From NCBI GenBank assembly GCA_002400495.2, contig NVQL02000061.1, forward strand, positions 1-44,497: DNA of 44,497 nt. The letters run 5' to 3'. Origin of the DNA: Alphaproteobacteria bacterium (GTDB lineage: Bacteria; Pseudomonadota; Alphaproteobacteria; Rhizobiales; OSC116). The notes below the pieces were generated by a model. That model was not told where the DNA came from and did no database searches. It saw only the letters and a list, made by a program, of their open reading frames with translations. The first letter of the stretch is position 1. Every line of letters begins with the position of its first letter. Shown here piece after piece: positions 43,359 to 44,497 of the stretch. The position numbers were made by a program, and so were the translations under genes.

Positions 43359-43826
43359 CTATTCGCTATCGTCTGATGTTCTCATTTCAGTTGCCGCTTT
43401 GGCAGCAGCTTTTTGAGCTTGCATAAATTGATCAAATTCGGCTTGATCTTTTGATTTTTGAAGACTGATCACAAAGTTGTTAAACGCTGTTTCTTCTTCT
43501 TTTAATTGCTCTTTGCGGCGTTGCATTTCTTCTTCTAAACGGCTGATGCTGTCATGTTTATATGAGTCAAACGCGCTGTTGCCAGTATGGCTATAATGAT
43601 GGCGAGATTTGAACTTTTGTTTCATAGAAGGCGCGCCTGAGTTGAATTTGCTTTTAATGCTGCCTAGAATGTCGACATTTTTGCCGATGACTAACCAAGC
43701 TAAAACTGCAAAGCCTACAGGTGGAAATAGCATAAAGCCACCAACCATGAATGCGATGTTTGGCAGACGCCAGTTGCTGTTACTATTGCGACATTTATAT
43801 TGATTATTTGTAGCTGAATGGTTCAT
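43359..43826 (-). CDS. DUF2852 family protein, paralog 2
   Basis: 155 residues: a hydrophobic segment (WRLPNIAFMVGGFMLFPPVGFAVLAW with flanks, about residues 19-46), then a basic linker and the family's C-terminal signature GNSAFDSYKHDSISRLEEEM... KSKDQAEFDQFM, likely an alpha-helical coiled coil. DUF2852 is an alphaproteobacterial family with no known function. AAAGGAA precedes the start. It is divergent from the SPFH gene and in tandem with paralog 1. Confidence 0.88.
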   Translation of the reverse strand: MNHSATNNQYKCRNSNSNWRLPNIAFMVGGFMLFPPVGFAVLAWLVIGKNVDILGSIKSKFNSGAPSMKQKFKSRHHYSHTGNSAFDSYKHDSISRLEEEMQRRKEQLKEEETAFNNFVISLQKSKDQAEFDQFMQAQKAAAKAATEMRTSDDSE

Positions 43827-43847
43827 TATGTTTCCTTTGATTTCCTT

Positions 43848-43871
43848 TTTGCTGTTACCCTATAGAGATGG
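43848..43871 (-). promoter_or_regulatory. Leader motif shared by both DUF2852 genes, copy 2
   Basis: TTTGCTGTTACCCTAT followed by AGAGATGG (plus-strand reading) matches 43083-43106. It begins 21 bases upstream of the start codon at 43826. The minus-strand reading contains TATAGGGTAACAG. Confidence 0.5.
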
Positions 43872-44024
43872 TTAGGATGGATGGATTTTCAAGATTATTT
43901 TAAAAATATTTCCATTAATTCAACTAACTTATTGAAAATATGTATATTTTACTATATTTGCGAAAAATTTCAGATATCGTATATAATGAATTACATGAGA
44001 ATCAATTAATTTTAGGAGATGATA

Positions 44025-44497
44025 ATGGACGGATTTACTATTTTTGTGATCGTGGTGCTGGTTGTGGTGCTGATCATTGTATTGCGCTCGATACGTTTGG
44101 TGCCGCAAGGTTATCAATATACGGCAGAGCGGTTCGGGCGTTATTTTAAGACTTTAAAGCCTGGTTTGAATATATTGGTGCCGATTATTGACGGCATTGG
44201 CCATAAAGTGAATATGATGGAACGGGTGTTTAATGTGCCATCGCAAGAAGTGATTACCAAAGACAATGCTATGGTGGCGGTTGATGGCGTGACATTCTTT
44301 GTGGTGTTGGATGCTTCTAAAGCCTCTTATGCGGTGAATGATTTAGAAAATGCTTTGCTTAACCTGACCATGACCAACATTCGGAATGTGATGGGCAGTA
44401 TGGATTTGGATGAATTATTATCTAAACGTGATGAAATTAATGTGCGGTTACTTAGTGTGGTAGACAAAGCGGCCGAAACTTGGGGTGTGAAAGTCAC
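44025..44497 (+). CDS. SPFH/band 7 (stomatin/QmcA-like) protein, 3' part outside the window
   Basis: The first 157 residues of a membrane-anchored SPFH-domain protein. The start is MDGFTIFVIVVLVVVLIIVL (one N-terminal helix), then RSIRLVPQGYQYTAERFGRY and LNILVPIIDGIGHKVNMMERV, the standard opening of stomatin/QmcA-type proteins, through to MGSMDLDELLSKRDEIN. Such proteins scaffold membrane microdomains and often sit next to a NfeD-like gene, which may lie beyond the window. AGGAG lies seven bases before the ATG. The gene is cut only by the window end. Confidence 0.92.
   Translation, partial: MDGFTIFVIVVLVVVLIIVLRSIRLVPQGYQYTAERFGRYFKTLKPGLNILVPIIDGIGHKVNMMERVFNVPSQEVITKDNAMVAVDGVTFFVVLDASKASYAVNDLENALLNLTMTNIRNVMGSMDLDELLSKRDEINVRLLSVVDKAAETWGVKV

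Overview
The window is about 44.5 kb of AT-leaning, gene-dense bacterial chromosome. It most resembles an alphaproteobacterium of the Hyphomicrobiales (Rhizobiales) type or a close relative. Four gene sets point there: an Irr-type Fur-family regulator next to fabA-fabB-fabI, a ccoNOQP-ccoGHIS cbb3 oxidase cluster beside an FnrL-type regulator, metX-metW near a chorismate mutase-hisC-tyrC block, and two DUF2852 genes. No tRNA, rRNA, CRISPR array, prophage or transposase gene was seen. The organism assignment is inferred from gene content and synteny only.

Layout. 1-2447: the end of a dispersed palindromic repeat, a LysR regulator, an exported protein of unknown function and a small membrane protein. 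2444-11396: a microaerobic respiration block on the minus strand (fnrL, ccoNOQP, ccoGHIS, including a 52-residue ccoS) with FNR-type boxes. 11443-15536: a GNAT/XRE-cupin pair, two paralogous GIN-domain surface proteins, an APH(6)-type kinase and a second repeat copy. 15653-19124: irr divergent from fabA-fabB-fabI, which makes and elongates unsaturated fatty acids. 19155-19745: two tandem repeat copies. 19761-28127: a DMT transporter, gloB, a methyltransferase, metW/metX, chorismate mutase-hisC-tyrC, and a ChaC-like cyclotransferase with a DUF1697 gene. 28124-33940: a LysE-type exporter, two LysR regulators, a DoxX-like protein, gloA, a serine hydrolase, an uncharacterised membrane-anchored protein and a VOC protein. 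33949-42534: an arginine/amino-acid catabolic region in which ald and a class III aminotransferase diverge from an M20 hydrolase-astA-astD-astB-SDR operon. 42549-44497: two DUF2852 paralogs with duplicated leaders and a structured 3' region, then the start of an SPFH/stomatin-like gene cut by the window end.

How the parts fit. FnrL very probably senses oxygen and activates ccoN through a perfect FNR box. CcoGHIS then supply copper and assemble the high-affinity oxidase. The arginine succinyltransferase operon lacks recognisable AstC and AstE, but carries a CPG2-like M20 enzyme (a candidate succinylglutamate desuccinylase) and is divergent from an aminotransferase-alanine dehydrogenase pair that could do the transamination and release ammonia. 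The most unusual non-coding content is a family of 330-370 bp nested-palindrome elements. Two of its three sites here lie between convergent genes and the third at a gene's 3' end, and they show compensatory base changes in a hairpin.
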